From: Agathobaculum massiliense
Lineage (GTDB): Bacteria > Bacillota > Clostridia > Oscillospirales > Butyricicoccaceae
Reading direction: 5' to 3'
DNA length: 64,000 bases
Assembly: GCF_900291975.1 (NCBI RefSeq)
Contig: NZ_OMPN01000001.1
Coordinates: 2,294,001-2,358,000, forward strand
In this document: positions 26,843 through 36,107 of the stretch, one piece after another
Position numbering within the stretch: position 1 is the first letter of the stretch
How the letters are laid out: each line of letters opens with the position of its first letter
Translations under genes and position numbers: made by a program
The notes under the pieces: generated by a model
What the model saw: only the letters and a program-made list of their open reading frames with translations
Database searches by the model: none
What the model was told of the DNA's origin: nothing

Positions 26843-28741
26843 ATGAGGCCAGACAAAAATAATATGCCAAGCGCCGCCCTCTGGGCGGCGCTTGCTATCC
26901 CTGTGATATGGTTCGGCCTGCTGTGCGGTGGTGCAGCTGCACCGGGCAGGACAGTTTCGGAATGGTTTGACACCGTATCCCTGTCCATGGAATATCCCCT
27001 GCACATTACGATAACGGAATACAGCGTCAAGGCAGTGCTGATCATCCTGCTGGTTTATGTGCTTTGTGTCATGCTGTTTATTGACAGCCAAGGTAAGCGC
27101 CGTCCGGGCGAAGAACATGGCTCGGCAAGATGGGGCAAGGCAAAACAGGTTTGCGCAAAGTACCGGTATCAGCCCAAATTCATGGAGCGGTTGAAAGCAC
27201 GGATATCGAAGATCGCCGCTTTCTTCCGGTCGCTCCCTGTGCATTTGCATATAAAACGGCTGACGCCGGAGGAACAGGAAAAGATGCAGGCGGAAAAGGC
27301 ACTGCGTCTGCCGTGCGATATGAATTTCCCCTTGACGCAGAATGTCTGCATCGGGCTGGATGTTTACCGCCATCAACGCAATTTGAACATCTGTGTAGTG
27401 GGCGGTTCGGGCGCGGGCAAGTCGCGTTCGCTCGCAAAGCCAGGACTGATGCAGGCAAACTGTTCTTACATCGTGTGCGACCCTGCGGGCGAACTGCTGC
27501 GGGACTGTGCGCCGCTGCTCTTGAAGCGCGGATATGACGTTAAGGTGTTCAACCTCTCAGACAGGCGGCGCTCGGATTGTTATAACCCGTTTGATTATAT
27601 CCATTCCGATGCGGACGTGATCCGGCTCGTGACGCTGCTGGTGCGGAACACAACGCCGAAAAACGCAAACAGCAGCGACCCCTTCTGGGAGAAGGCGGAG
27701 ACTGCGCTTGTTACGGCGCTGATCCTGTACCTGTATCATGAGGGCGCGGAGGAAGATAAAAACTTCGGTACGGTCATGTACCTGCTCAACAATGCGGAAG
27801 CTGTGGAAAACGGGCCGAAAAGCCCCACAGACCAGCTGTTCCTGCAGCTGGAAGCAGAAAAAGGTGACAGTCATATTGCGGTGCAGTACTATAAATCGTT
27901 CCTTACCAGCCCGGAAAAGACGCGCGATACGATCCGGCAGATGGCAACGTCCCGCCTGGCATATTTCCTGCTGGACGAAATGCAGGACATTACGGGTACA
28001 GACGAAATGGATTTCGCATCCCTTGGCGAACGCAAGCGCGCGATCTTTGTTATCACGCCGGTCAACGACAAGTCCTTTAATTATCTGGTGAGCATGATGT
28101 ATATGCAGGCGTTCCAAGAGTTGTACGACTGTGCAGAGCGGAAACACCACGGCACGCTGCCTGTCCATGTGCGTTTTCTCATGGATGAATATGCGAATGT
28201 GCCGCTGCCGGAGGATTTTGAGCAGACGCTTTCCACCTGCCGGAAATACAACATTTCCTGCACGATCATCCTGCAAAACATCGCGCAGCTCAAGGGGATG
28301 TATAAGGACACATGGGAGAACATCACAGGCAACTGTGACACGTTCCTTTATTTGGGCGGCAACGAACAGGTGACCCACAAGTATGTCTCGGAGCTGCTGG
28401 GCAAGGCCACCATCGACACGCGGACAAGTGGACAGACCAGGGGCAGCCATGGCTCTTACACGCGAAATTTTCAACAGACGGGCCGCGAACTGCTGACGCC
28501 GGATGAGGTGCGGGAACTGGACAACAAGTTTGCACTGCTGTTTATCCGCGGCGAACATCCCGTGTGCGATCTGAAATACGACCTGCTGCGCCACCCCGCG
28601 CTGGCGCTCACCGCGGACGGCAAGGCGGAGCCGTATACGCCGCCGCTGCGTCACCCGATCCGTCCATCTGCACGGGCAGAGGAATGGAAAGCAATGAAGG
28701 AAATGATAGACGGCATCGAATTTGAATATTTTTCTATCTGA
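26843..28741 (+). CDS. VirD4/TraG-type coupling protein (T4CP)
   Basis: A 632-residue protein. Two N-terminal membrane helices (about 12-35 and 65-88) anchor the cytosolic ATPase. Walker A is VVGGSGAGKSRSLAKP (about 185-200), Walker B-like LMDEYANVPLP. Conserved T4CP stretches YIVCDPAGELLRD and ILQNIAQLKGMY are present. It delivers the relaxase-DNA complex to the channel. The ribosome site before 26843 is weak; ATG at 26864 is an alternative. A perfect 11-base hairpin spans codons 9-17. It lies directly after the SLH gene and 19 bases before the VirB2-like gene, confirming that the surface genes are embedded in the transfer operon. Confidence 0.92.
   Translation: MRPDKNNMPSAALWAALAIPVIWFGLLCGGAAAPGRTVSEWFDTVSLSMEYPLHITITEYSVKAVLIILLVYVLCVMLFIDSQGKRRPGEEHGSARWGKAKQVCAKYRYQPKFMERLKARISKIAAFFRSLPVHLHIKRLTPEEQEKMQAEKALRLPCDMNFPLTQNVCIGLDVYRHQRNLNICVVGGSGAGKSRSLAKPGLMQANCSYIVCDPAGELLRDCAPLLLKRGYDVKVFNLSDRRRSDCYNPFDYIHSDADVIRLVTLLVRNTTPKNANSSDPFWEKAETALVTALILYLYHEGAEEDKNFGTVMYLLNNAEAVENGPKSPTDQLFLQLEAEKGDSHIAVQYYKSFLTSPEKTRDTIRQMATSRLAYFLLDEMQDITGTDEMDFASLGERKRAIFVITPVNDKSFNYLVSMMYMQAFQELYDCAERKHHGTLPVHVRFLMDEYANVPLPEDFEQTLSTCRKYNISCTIILQNIAQLKGMYKDTWENITGNCDTFLYLGGNEQVTHKYVSELLGKATIDTRTSGQTRGSHGSYTRNFQQTGRELLTPDEVRELDNKFALLFIRGEHPVCDLKYDLLRHPALALTADGKAEPYTPPLRHPIRPSARAEEWKAMKEMIDGIEFEYFSI
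26869..26893. repeat. Perfect hairpin at the start of the T4CP gene
   Basis: AAGCGCCGCCC (26869-26879) pairs exactly with GGGCGGCGCTT (26883-26893) around TCT. There is no T-tract downstream on the plus strand. Confidence 0.6.
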
Positions 28742-28760
28742 AACAAAGGAGAAAACTGTT

Positions 28761-29108
28761 ATGAAAAACCGTATGAAGAAACTAACCATGCTCCTCACAA
28801 ACAAAAAGGCATATGAGCGTACGCGCAGCCTGTACCGAAAAGGGGTTTTGGCTGCGTCTGTTGCCTGTTTCGCCGTAGTCCCCGCGTTCGCCGCCGATCC
28901 GCTGAGCGCGATCACGCAGCTTTCGGATTTCATCTTTGCCCTCATCAAGGCGGTTGGCCTGATGGTATCCGGCTGGGGCGTGCTGCAGGTCGGTATGTCG
29001 ATCCAGTCGCACGACCCGTCCCAGCGCACACAGGGTATCCTGTGTCTGGTAGGCGGGCTGCTGATCATGTTCGCAAAGGACATCCTGGACCTTATCACCG
29101 GCGGCTGA
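28761..29108 (+). CDS. VirB2/Maff2-like pilin subunit
   Basis: A 115-residue protein. The ATG at 28761 follows AAAGGAG; a 13-residue upstream extension overlaps the T4CP and is unlikely. A basic N-terminus and a signal-like helix (GVLAASVACFAVVPAFAAD) precede two hydrophobic helices, IFALIKAVGLMVSGWGVLQV and GILCLVGGLLIMFAKDIL, linked by a short polar SHDPSQ loop. This is the form of VirB2/TrbC or Maff2-type small membrane proteins in Tn1549-like elements, which probably form the extracellular or channel filament. It belongs to the T4CP-VirB4 operon. Confidence 0.75.
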   Translation: MKNRMKKLTMLLTNKKAYERTRSLYRKGVLAASVACFAVVPAFAADPLSAITQLSDFIFALIKAVGLMVSGWGVLQVGMSIQSHDPSQRTQGILCLVGGLLIMFAKDILDLITGG

Positions 29109-29135
29109 CAGCAGGAATGGAGTTGAAGAAAAACT

Positions 29136-29969
29136 ATGTGGGCGTTAGATGTACTGGAGGGCGCGCTGGGAACATGGAACAGCTACATGGCACAAATCTG
29201 GGATATTGTCACGCAGTCGCCCAAAGAATTTATGGGCGGCGCGATATGGCCTGCTATCGAGCAGATTTTTTCTGTGCTGCAGGGCATCGGATATGGCCTG
29301 CTCATCCTGTTCTTTGCGATGTCCTTCTTTAAGCAGTCCACCTCGTTCCGGGAGCTCCGGCACCCGGAACAGGTGTTCCGCCTGTTCCTGCGCTTTGTCC
29401 TCGCGCAGGCGGCAATCACCTATGGGCTGGAAATTATCAATTTTATATTCGAGGTCACCGGCGGGATCACTTCTTCCATAGCAACAAGCCTTGGCAGCCT
29501 GCATGAAGTAGCCGCTACGCTGCCGGATGAAATACGGACGGCGGCGGAAGACGCCAACATCATCCAGAGTGTGATTTCAGGGGTCGTAGGGCTGGTTTTT
29601 ACCGGCATTGTTATCTGCCTGTCCATGATGATGCTGACAAAGGTATACGGGCGGTTTTTCCGCGTATACCTGTATGTCGCGCTGGCGCCCTTGCCGCTTT
29701 CCGCGTTTGGCGGCGAACTGACCAGCCGGCACGGGCGCACCTTTATCCAGAGCTTTATCGGTGTTTGCCTGGAAGCTGCTGTTGTTGTGCTGGCGTGTAT
29801 CGTGTATTCCGCTTTTATATCAAGCAACGAACTGCCATCGGTCGATTTTGGTGAGGGCAGCATCGGTATGATGGTGGGTTACATGGCCGGCGTGATATTC
29901 CAGATGCTGATTTTGCTGGGTATTGTCAGCACGGCGGACCGTGTTGTGAAAGATATGCTGGCATTGTAA
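29136..29969 (+). CDS. TrbL/VirB6-like channel protein
   Basis: A 277-residue polytopic membrane protein with about six hydrophobic segments, including IGYGLLILFFAMSFF, FVLAQAAITYGLEIINFIF, VGLVFTGIVICLSMMML, VCLEAAVVVLACIVYSAFI and YMAGVIFQMLILLGIVST. Size, topology and position between VirB2-like and PrgI genes match the TrbL/VirB6-type inner-membrane component of Gram-positive conjugation channels. A GGAG-like site (AATGGAGTTGAAG) lies upstream. It has no catalytic motifs. Its place in the operon supports the call more than its sequence does. Confidence 0.8.
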   Translation: MWALDVLEGALGTWNSYMAQIWDIVTQSPKEFMGGAIWPAIEQIFSVLQGIGYGLLILFFAMSFFKQSTSFRELRHPEQVFRLFLRFVLAQAAITYGLEIINFIFEVTGGITSSIATSLGSLHEVAATLPDEIRTAAEDANIIQSVISGVVGLVFTGIVICLSMMMLTKVYGRFFRVYLYVALAPLPLSAFGGELTSRHGRTFIQSFIGVCLEAAVVVLACIVYSAFISSNELPSVDFGEGSIGMMVGYMAGVIFQMLILLGIVSTADRVVKDMLAL

Positions 29970-29995
29970 AGAAAAGAAAAGGAGGTTGAAACGGC

Positions 29996-30409
29996 ATGGA
30001 ATGCCCGGTTAATAAAGAAATACGGAACTACCGCGAGGGCGTGTTCATGGGGCTGAGCATGCGCCAGACGATATGGGGCTTTGTAGCTTTGGTGGTTGCA
30101 GGCGCAGCGAATTTTGGGCTGCGCCCATTCATTGGCAAGGAAACGGCAAGCGTGCTGTGCATACTGCTCGCCGCGCTGCCGGCAGCAGTTGGCTTTATGA
30201 GTTATCATGGGCTGAATTTTGAACAAATTGCGCGGGCGTGGCTCCGTACCATGTTTAGACATAACGGCTGGTATGTATACCGCGCAGTGTGCCTCTATGA
30301 CACACTGCACTGCGCCGCTATTAAGGAGCGCCAGCGCGCAACGAAAACGAGGAAAAAACATATGGGAAAGGGGCAGAAAAGCAATGCTCAAAAGAAAAAA
30401 ACAGTCTAA
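29996..30409 (+). CDS. PrgI/VirB3-like membrane protein
   Basis: A 137-residue protein with an excellent AAAGGAGG ribosome site. The N-terminus (VNKEIRNYREGVFMGLSMRQTIWGF) and two membrane helices (TIWGFVALVVAGAANFGL and SVLCILLAALPAAVGFM) match PrgI-family proteins, VirB3-like parts of the conjugation channel. A Lys-rich cytosolic tail follows. The last 26 bases overlap the VirB4 ATPase start, an arrangement typical of VirB3-VirB4 pairs, which work together at the membrane. Confidence 0.85.
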   Translation: MECPVNKEIRNYREGVFMGLSMRQTIWGFVALVVAGAANFGLRPFIGKETASVLCILLAALPAAVGFMSYHGLNFEQIARAWLRTMFRHNGWYVYRAVCLYDTLHCAAIKERQRATKTRKKHMGKGQKSNAQKKKTV

Positions 30410-32717
30410 AGCGCAGCCGCCTGTCCGGCCGGTGCGCCTGCCGCGCAGCGTGCAGCAGATCGTACCGGTGCAGCGCGTTTATCCGGACGCAGTCTGGCAG
30501 GTAGGCGCAACCGAATACAGCAAGACATGGTCTTTTACGGATATCAACTATGCGGTGGCAAGCCCGGAGGATCAGACCTCTATTTTGGATTCCTGGGGGC
30601 GCGTCCTCAACGGCCTTGCTGCGGACAGCCGGCTGAAGATCACACTGGCAAACAGGCTGTTTAACAAGGACAGCCTGAGCGGCTCGGTTTTCTACAAAAA
30701 GAAGGACGATGGGCTGGACAGGTACCGGGGCGAGATGAACCGTGTATTGATGGATAAGGCGAAGGGCAGCAACGGCATTGTGCAGGAGAAATTCCTGACG
30801 CTGACCGCAAACCGCAAAAACGAGAACGAAGCGCGGATGTTTTTCAGCCGCGCCGGGAAAAGCCTGTCGTTTGGGATGCAGCGGCTTTCCTCTACGGTAA
30901 AGCCGCTGAACAACACGGAACGGTTCCGCGTGCTGCATGACTTTTTCCGTCCGGACCATCGTATGAAAAACGCCGACGTCGCGGCTATGATGCGCAGCGG
31001 CAAGCATTTTGCAGATGTGTTCTGCCCGCTGGCAATGCGCTACCATGCAGATTATATCGAACTGGACCGAGGCTTCGCCCGTGTGCTGTTCATTGAAGAG
31101 TATGCGTCCATGCTGCCCGATAAAATGGTGCATGACCTGATGGAGCTGCCGCGCCAGATGATGCTCTCCATTGACATCACGCCGGTACACCCGCAGGAAG
31201 CGGTAAAGATGCTCAACCGGCTGGATATGCGCGTGGAATCCGATATCACCCGCTGGCAGCAGCGCCAGAACAACAATAATAACTTTTCCGCCGAAATCCC
31301 CTATGAGTACAAGCAGATGCGCGAAGTGGTAGAGAATTATAAGGATGAAACCACGCAGAACGACCAGCGGATCATGATGACTACAACGACGGTCGTGCAT
31401 ATGGCGGATACGCTGGAGCAGCTGAACGCGGATACCGAGACGCTGAAAACAACGGCAAGCGGATATGGCTGCGAGCTGGCGGCGCTGAAATGGCAGCAGG
31501 ATATCGGGCTGGACACGGTGCTGCCGTATGGGCTGCGCCGCGTGGTACAGCAGCGCACGCTGCTTACCAAATCCGCGAGCATTTTGACGCCGTTTTCCGC
31601 GCAGGAAATCCAGCAGACAGGCGGTATCTGCTATGGCAACAACGCGGTATCCGGCAATATGATTCTGGCAAACCGCGCGCTGCTCAAAAACGGCAACTGC
31701 ATCCGTCTGGGCGTGCCGGGCGCAGGAAAGTCCATGAGCGCAAAGTGGGAGATAGGCCAAGTCCTCCTGTCTACGAACGATGATGTGCTCATCCTTGACC
31801 CCGAAAATGAGTTTACGCCCATGGTGGGCGCGTTCGGCGGAACGATGATCGACGTATCCGGCTCGTCCGCAGTGCGGATCAATGCAATGGACATGGAAAA
31901 AGGCTATGCGGATAATGATAAAAACCCGCTGGCGGATAAGTCCGAATTTATCATGTCCCTGTTCGAACAGATCATGGGGGACGACGTCAATGCCAGACAC
32001 CGGTCTATCATAGACCGGTGCATCAAGGATTTGTATGCAGGCTATATTGCCGGAGGCTATCACGGGAAGTCCCCGACCTTAACCGATTTGTACAATATGC
32101 TGCGGGAGCAGGACGAGGACGAAGCAAGGGAGCTGGCGCTTTCCGCAGAACTGTTTATCACCGGTTCGCTCGGCATTTTTTCTCAGGAAACGAATGTAGA
32201 CCAGCACAACCGCCTGACCTCGTACAACATCCTCGATCTGGGCGAGCAGCTCATGCCGCTGGGCATGCTGGTCATTCTGGAATCCGTCTACAACCGCGTG
32301 CTGCAGAACTGGCGGGCCGGAAAGCGGACATGGGTATTTGTGGACGAGTTTTCAATCTTTTTCCGATATCCGTTTGCAACCAGTTACTTCCTGCGTATGT
32401 GGAAACGGCTGCGCAAGCGCAACGCCTATATGACAGGCATCACGCAGAATGTGGGCGAAATGCTGCGGAGCAAGGATGCGCGATGGCTGTTCGCCAACAG
32501 TGAATTTATTATCATGCTGTCCCAGTCCGCGTCCGACCGCGCCGATCTGGCGGAACTGTTGCACATTTCCGACGCCCAGCTTTCTTATGTGGAAAACGCG
32601 GACCCCGGCTGCGGGCTGATGAAGTTCGGCAGCGCATTCATCCCTTTCCAGAACGATATCCCGAAGCACACCGAGTTATACCGCCTGATGACCACCAAGG
32701 CTGGCGAATGGGAGTGA
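30384..32717 (+). CDS. VirB4-family conjugation ATPase
   Basis: A 777-residue protein that powers the transfer channel from the cytosolic face of the membrane. The ATG at 30384 follows AAAGGGGCAG; a longer frame from 30219 lies inside PrgI. Walker A is GVPGAGKSMSAKW (about 442-454), Walker B-like TWVFVDEFSIFFRY, preceded by VLILDPENEFTPM. The long N-terminal region has the CagE/TrbE-like LFIEEYASMLPDKMVHDLM stretch. Length and motif spacing are normal for VirB4/TcpF-type ATPases of Tn1549-like ICEs. No frameshift or missing motif is visible. Confidence 0.93.
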   Translation: MLKRKKQSKAQPPVRPVRLPRSVQQIVPVQRVYPDAVWQVGATEYSKTWSFTDINYAVASPEDQTSILDSWGRVLNGLAADSRLKITLANRLFNKDSLSGSVFYKKKDDGLDRYRGEMNRVLMDKAKGSNGIVQEKFLTLTANRKNENEARMFFSRAGKSLSFGMQRLSSTVKPLNNTERFRVLHDFFRPDHRMKNADVAAMMRSGKHFADVFCPLAMRYHADYIELDRGFARVLFIEEYASMLPDKMVHDLMELPRQMMLSIDITPVHPQEAVKMLNRLDMRVESDITRWQQRQNNNNNFSAEIPYEYKQMREVVENYKDETTQNDQRIMMTTTTVVHMADTLEQLNADTETLKTTASGYGCELAALKWQQDIGLDTVLPYGLRRVVQQRTLLTKSASILTPFSAQEIQQTGGICYGNNAVSGNMILANRALLKNGNCIRLGVPGAGKSMSAKWEIGQVLLSTNDDVLILDPENEFTPMVGAFGGTMIDVSGSSAVRINAMDMEKGYADNDKNPLADKSEFIMSLFEQIMGDDVNARHRSIIDRCIKDLYAGYIAGGYHGKSPTLTDLYNMLREQDEDEARELALSAELFITGSLGIFSQETNVDQHNRLTSYNILDLGEQLMPLGMLVILESVYNRVLQNWRAGKRTWVFVDEFSIFFRYPFATSYFLRMWKRLRKRNAYMTGITQNVGEMLRSKDARWLFANSEFIIMLSQSASDRADLAELLHISDAQLSYVENADPGCGLMKFGSAFIPFQNDIPKHTELYRLMTTKAGEWE

Positions 32718-32724
32718 TATCCCT

Positions 32725-35136
32725 ATGGCTACATACAGATACAAAACGCCGGAGGACAGGAAAAAGTTGTCGTATGGCGCTGCGCGGGCGCAGTGCGGAA
32801 AAGCGGTAAGCGGCGCGGCCAGCACGCAGTACGGCAGCAGGACGCGGCAGGGCGCGGAGCAGCAGGTATACGCGGCGAAAAGCGCGCCGCCGCAGGCAAA
32901 GCACAAAAAGCGGACCATGAAAGCATACATGGTTCGCATAGCTGTGCGGAAAATGCAGGAGCGCAGGGATGGGAAACGCCGTGCGGAACAGGATGGCCAG
33001 CGTGCGGATGCTGCGGCGGTAAACAGGGCGTCTGACCGGATGGCGGACAGCGCAAAACGCGTGGCAGGCGTCACCACGCGCACCACTGCAAAATACGGCG
33101 GCATTGCAGCGAAAAAGGTTTACGGCGCGGCGCGGGACAAGGCGCGGCAATACGCGGTAAAAAAGTCCGTCCGGCGTGTGGCGCGCCGTTACCGCGGCGC
33201 GGATGGGAAAGCACGGTACGCATTCCGCTATGCCGCGGAACAGAAAAATCGTGCGGTACGCAGCGTCCGGTTAAAAAAAGGGCAGCGGTACCGGCTTGCC
33301 CGCGGGCGTTTGCTGGCGCTGCGCCGGCAGGGAATCCAGAAGGGCCGGCGCAGCGCGGCGGCGGTATACGGTACGGCGCGCGACCGCGCGGCAAAAAACG
33401 CAGTGTCTACCGTATATGGCAAAGCGGCAAAGGGCGCGGAAAGCGTTTATGGCGGTACGGTAAGGCAGGGCGCGCTGATGCGCCGTGCGCACGCGCAGAA
33501 GGCGGCGGATATGGCATACCAAAGCAGCGCTGCCGCACAGCGCAGCCGGACGGCTGCGCACGGCTTGAAAAAATACCAGCTGCGCGCACGGAAAGCCGGC
33601 GTCCGCAAATTGAAGCTGCGTCTTGGGGAAAAAGGCGGTGCTGGCGGGGCGGCGAAAAAGGGCGTGCGCAAGATCGTCACGGAGCTGATGCATAAGGCTG
33701 CCGCTGCGGCAAAGAGCAAAATTTTGTTGGCCGGTGTGGCGGTGGTTCTGGTGGTAAGCCTTGTTGCCGCGCCGCTTACCATTATTGCATCGCCGCTTGG
33801 GCTATTGTTTGCGGACGAGAATATTGGTGTGGACGGGCAGAGCGTCCAGCAGGCGTACATGGCGGCGCAGACGGCATGGACGTCCGCAGCGTTGGCAGGT
33901 GAAAGCTATGACCGCGTGGAATATGAAGGTACTTATGCAGACAGCGTGGAAGTATTAGCTGTGTTTGCGGTAAAGGTGACAGAGCAGGACGGCTTCGACG
34001 CGATGACGATGGGACCCGACCAGCGTGAGATTTTAGCTGGGGTGTATATGGATATGAACCCGTATACAAAATGGTACACGAAAACAGAGGACGGGGACAG
34101 AATCCTGCATATACGGGTGGACGGTTTATCCGCCGACCAGGCGGCGGACAAGTACCATTTCACGAAATCCCAGCGCGTGATGCTGCACGAACTGCTGGAG
34201 GATTACCGCGATGAACTGGTCCAGCTGCTGGGCAGTGCGACCGGCGGCAAGGGCTTTTCCACTGCGGTACTGGCGCTCCGGGAACTGGTGGAAAAATACG
34301 CCGCAATGTACGGCATATCCCACTATGTGGACACGCTGCTTGCGATCATTGAGGTAGAAAGCGGCGGGCGGCTGGAAGATGTAATGCAGTCCTCCGAATC
34401 TATGGGTCTGCCGCCGAACTCGCTCAGCAAGGAAGCGTCTATCAATCAGGGCTGCAAATATTTCTCCCAGCTGGTGCGCAAGGCGAAAAATCTCGGCTGC
34501 GATGAGGATTCCGTGATTCAGGCGTATAACTACGGCAGCGGGTTCCTTGATTTTGTTGCATCGCACGGGAAGAAATACAGCTTCGAACTGGCGGAGGAAT
34601 TTTCGCGGCAGCATTCCGGCGGCGTGAAGGTGACGTACAAGAACGAGATATCCATCCCGAAAAACGGCGGCTGGCGCTATAACTACGGCAATATGTTTTA
34701 TGTCCTGTTGGTGCGGCAGTACCATGCCGCGCTGGGCAGCGATGTACAGAACCGCATTGTGCTGATCGCGCAGAACTACCAGAATTACGGCATCACGGCC
34801 CCTGCCGGGTATTGCGAAATGTGGGCGGAGCAGGTATACCGTGCTGCAGGCGTGCAGGTGGCCAACTGGTGCTGTGCCGGACGAAACAGGGTAACGAACG
34901 TTGTAAGCACGGATAGCTCCAATATCCCAGTGGGTGCGATGGTTTATAACGACCCTGCGGTATATAATTCGCGCACTACATGCGGCTGCGGGCTGAATGC
35001 CGGCCATGTCGGCGTCTACCTTGGCAACGGGCAGATCATGTCCAACATAGGCGGCAGCGCGATAGATACGCTGGAATCCTGGACCAGCTACTACGGCTTC
35101 GGCGGCTGGGGCTGGGGCGGCGCTGCGGTTAACTGA
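32725..35136 (+). CDS. CwlT-like peptidoglycan hydrolase (lysozyme plus CHAP)
   Basis: An 803-residue protein. The first 330 residues are strikingly Ala/Lys/Arg/Gln-rich and cytosolic, then a membrane helix (ILLAGVAVVLVVSLVAAPLTI) begins near residue 333. The exported part contains a stalk, a lysozyme-like domain with the probable catalytic Glu in LLAIIEVESGG (about 543), and a C-terminal CHAP-like domain with Cys about 697 (AGYCEMWAEQVY) and His about 760 (AGHVGVYLGNG). Two-domain wall hydrolases of this type open the cell wall locally for conjugation channels. It is the last gene before a strong terminator. The ribosome site is weak (GAGTGATATC), so translation may depend on VirB4. Confidence 0.88.
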   Translation: MATYRYKTPEDRKKLSYGAARAQCGKAVSGAASTQYGSRTRQGAEQQVYAAKSAPPQAKHKKRTMKAYMVRIAVRKMQERRDGKRRAEQDGQRADAAAVNRASDRMADSAKRVAGVTTRTTAKYGGIAAKKVYGAARDKARQYAVKKSVRRVARRYRGADGKARYAFRYAAEQKNRAVRSVRLKKGQRYRLARGRLLALRRQGIQKGRRSAAAVYGTARDRAAKNAVSTVYGKAAKGAESVYGGTVRQGALMRRAHAQKAADMAYQSSAAAQRSRTAAHGLKKYQLRARKAGVRKLKLRLGEKGGAGGAAKKGVRKIVTELMHKAAAAAKSKILLAGVAVVLVVSLVAAPLTIIASPLGLLFADENIGVDGQSVQQAYMAAQTAWTSAALAGESYDRVEYEGTYADSVEVLAVFAVKVTEQDGFDAMTMGPDQREILAGVYMDMNPYTKWYTKTEDGDRILHIRVDGLSADQAADKYHFTKSQRVMLHELLEDYRDELVQLLGSATGGKGFSTAVLALRELVEKYAAMYGISHYVDTLLAIIEVESGGRLEDVMQSSESMGLPPNSLSKEASINQGCKYFSQLVRKAKNLGCDEDSVIQAYNYGSGFLDFVASHGKKYSFELAEEFSRQHSGGVKVTYKNEISIPKNGGWRYNYGNMFYVLLVRQYHAALGSDVQNRIVLIAQNYQNYGITAPAGYCEMWAEQVYRAAGVQVANWCCAGRNRVTNVVSTDSSNIPVGAMVYNDPAVYNSRTTCGCGLNAGHVGVYLGNGQIMSNIGGSAIDTLESWTSYYGFGGWGWGGAAVN

Positions 35137-35156
35137 TAATTATACGAAGCTATAAA

Positions 35157-35177
35157 ATGTGTTCCAATGGAACATGT
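35157..35177. repeat. Palindromic site, copy 1 (TGTTCCANTGGAACA)
   Basis: The core TGTTCCA-A-TGGAACA lies 21 bases after the transfer-operon stop. The same core with a perfect longer palindrome occurs at 63622-63642 in the helicase gene. Confidence 0.5.
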
Positions 35178-35191
35178 ATACCCCAAGAGGA

Positions 35192-35237
35192 AAACCGGCC
35201 TGAACGTAGTGCGTTCAGGCCGGTTTCTTTATTTTTT
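35192..35237 (+). terminator. Terminator of the conjugation operon
   Basis: AAACCGGCCTGAAC pairs exactly with GTTCAGGCCGGTTT around a seven-base loop, followed by CTTTATTTTTTT. Confidence 0.9.
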
Positions 35238-35316
35238 TGTTTATCATTAAAAGTTGTAGTTGCCAACAGAAATATTCACATTGCCCCAGCCTTCATGTAA
35301 GGCGCTTCCCACAGAT

Positions 35317-35366
35317 GGAATCCCGGCTGATGTCGGGAGAAATCAGCTTTAGTCGGGGTAATTCAT
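35317..35366. repeat. Dispersed hairpin repeat, copy 1
   Basis: It begins AATCCCGGCTGATGTCGG and ends AGTCGGGGTAATTCAT; CCCGGCT pairs with AGTCGGG, with an inner GCTGAT/ATCAGC stem. A second, better-formed copy is at 37754-37804. Confidence 0.55.
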
Positions 35367-35393
35367 ACTTTGCAAAAATGCTGGAGGAAAAAA

Positions 35394-35425
35394 GAAAAAG
35401 CAATTGCAAAAGCAATTGCTTTTTC
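35394..35425. terminator. Bidirectional terminator
   Basis: GAAAAAGCAATTGC pairs exactly with GCAATTGCTTTTTC around AAAA. It sits between convergent transcripts, the conjugation operon and the minus-strand secreted-protein genes. Confidence 0.75.
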
Positions 35426-35450
35426 AGAATGATTATTTACGTTGGATGGT

Positions 35451-36089
35451 TTAAAGCCCCGAGAATATGTCACTCAAGTAATATTTGCCATTGATTTCTT
35501 TGCATATCACGAAATAAGATGTCTGCCGCTGATCCGGTCCAAAGGTGCTCATTTCTGCTGGGATCATATCGAATGTACATTGAAACACCAGCCTCCCCTC
35601 TTGCTGAGAATTTTCAGCATCATATTCACATGAAACAACGGTCGCCTCTGCCATTCCGGCCACACCCTGTACGCCGCTGTAATCATATTGGATCGTTCCT
35701 TCAGTTGTTAAAGCATACATGGCATCATAGTCTTTTTTCGAAAAACTCTCAAAGAACTGGTAAATTGTATCTTTTGCGCCTGCCACATCTTCATCACTGA
35801 AAATCGGATCGTTAATCAAAACGGTGTTGGTGTCTCCATCCCAATCGACAAATTTACCATTTAACTCTTCTATGGCCCGTAGAGGGACATAAGTTGTTCC
35901 ATTGTAGAGAATGGGCTGCACCACGACACCATCCTCATCCTTGGCTATAAATTCTTCTCCGTTCACCAAAATTGTGATATCCGGCAGATCTATCGTAATT
36001 CGATTGTTGACTGCAAGAGCGCCAATACAACATATAATTGAGCTTATCACAACACAAATTAAAGTCTTACTCCATTTGGGCTTATTCAT
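35451..36089 (-). CDS. Secreted protein with copper-amine-oxidase-N stalk and NTF2-like domain
   Basis: A 212-residue protein. AAGGAG precedes the ATG. An N-terminal signal or anchor helix (LICVVISSIICCIGALAV) is followed by a stalk domain (ITILVNGEEF ... YNGTTYVPLRAIEELNGKFVDWDG) of the type used as wall-binding spacers in Clostridia. The C-terminal part (AGAKDTIYQFFESFSKKDYDAMYALTTEG ... YFVICKEINGKYYLSDIF) looks like a small NTF2-like fold. No catalytic role is evident. It ends 18 bases upstream of nothing but a terminator and lies 18 bases after the amidase-like gene, so the two are probably co-transcribed. Confidence 0.75.
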   Translation of the reverse strand: MNKPKWSKTLICVVISSIICCIGALAVNNRITIDLPDITILVNGEEFIAKDEDGVVVQPILYNGTTYVPLRAIEELNGKFVDWDGDTNTVLINDPIFSDEDVAGAKDTIYQFFESFSKKDYDAMYALTTEGTIQYDYSGVQGVAGMAEATVVSCEYDAENSQQEGRLVFQCTFDMIPAEMSTFGPDQRQTSYFVICKEINGKYYLSDIFSGL

Positions 36090-36107
36090 GATAAGACTCC
36101 TTCCTGT

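Noticed and set aside
30321-32063. 580-codon minus-strand frame opposite VirB4
   Set aside because: It lies fully opposite a secure ATPase gene with canonical motifs; its translation has biased, motif-free composition. The frames opposite the coupling protein (27557-29098) and pilin (19746-21068, 21513-22802) are rejected for the same reason.
35157-35177. Possible parS site
   Set aside because: The palindrome resembles the ParB site but has a 15-base odd-centred core (TGTTCCANTGGAACA), unlike the even 16-base parS; no parA or parB gene is visible.
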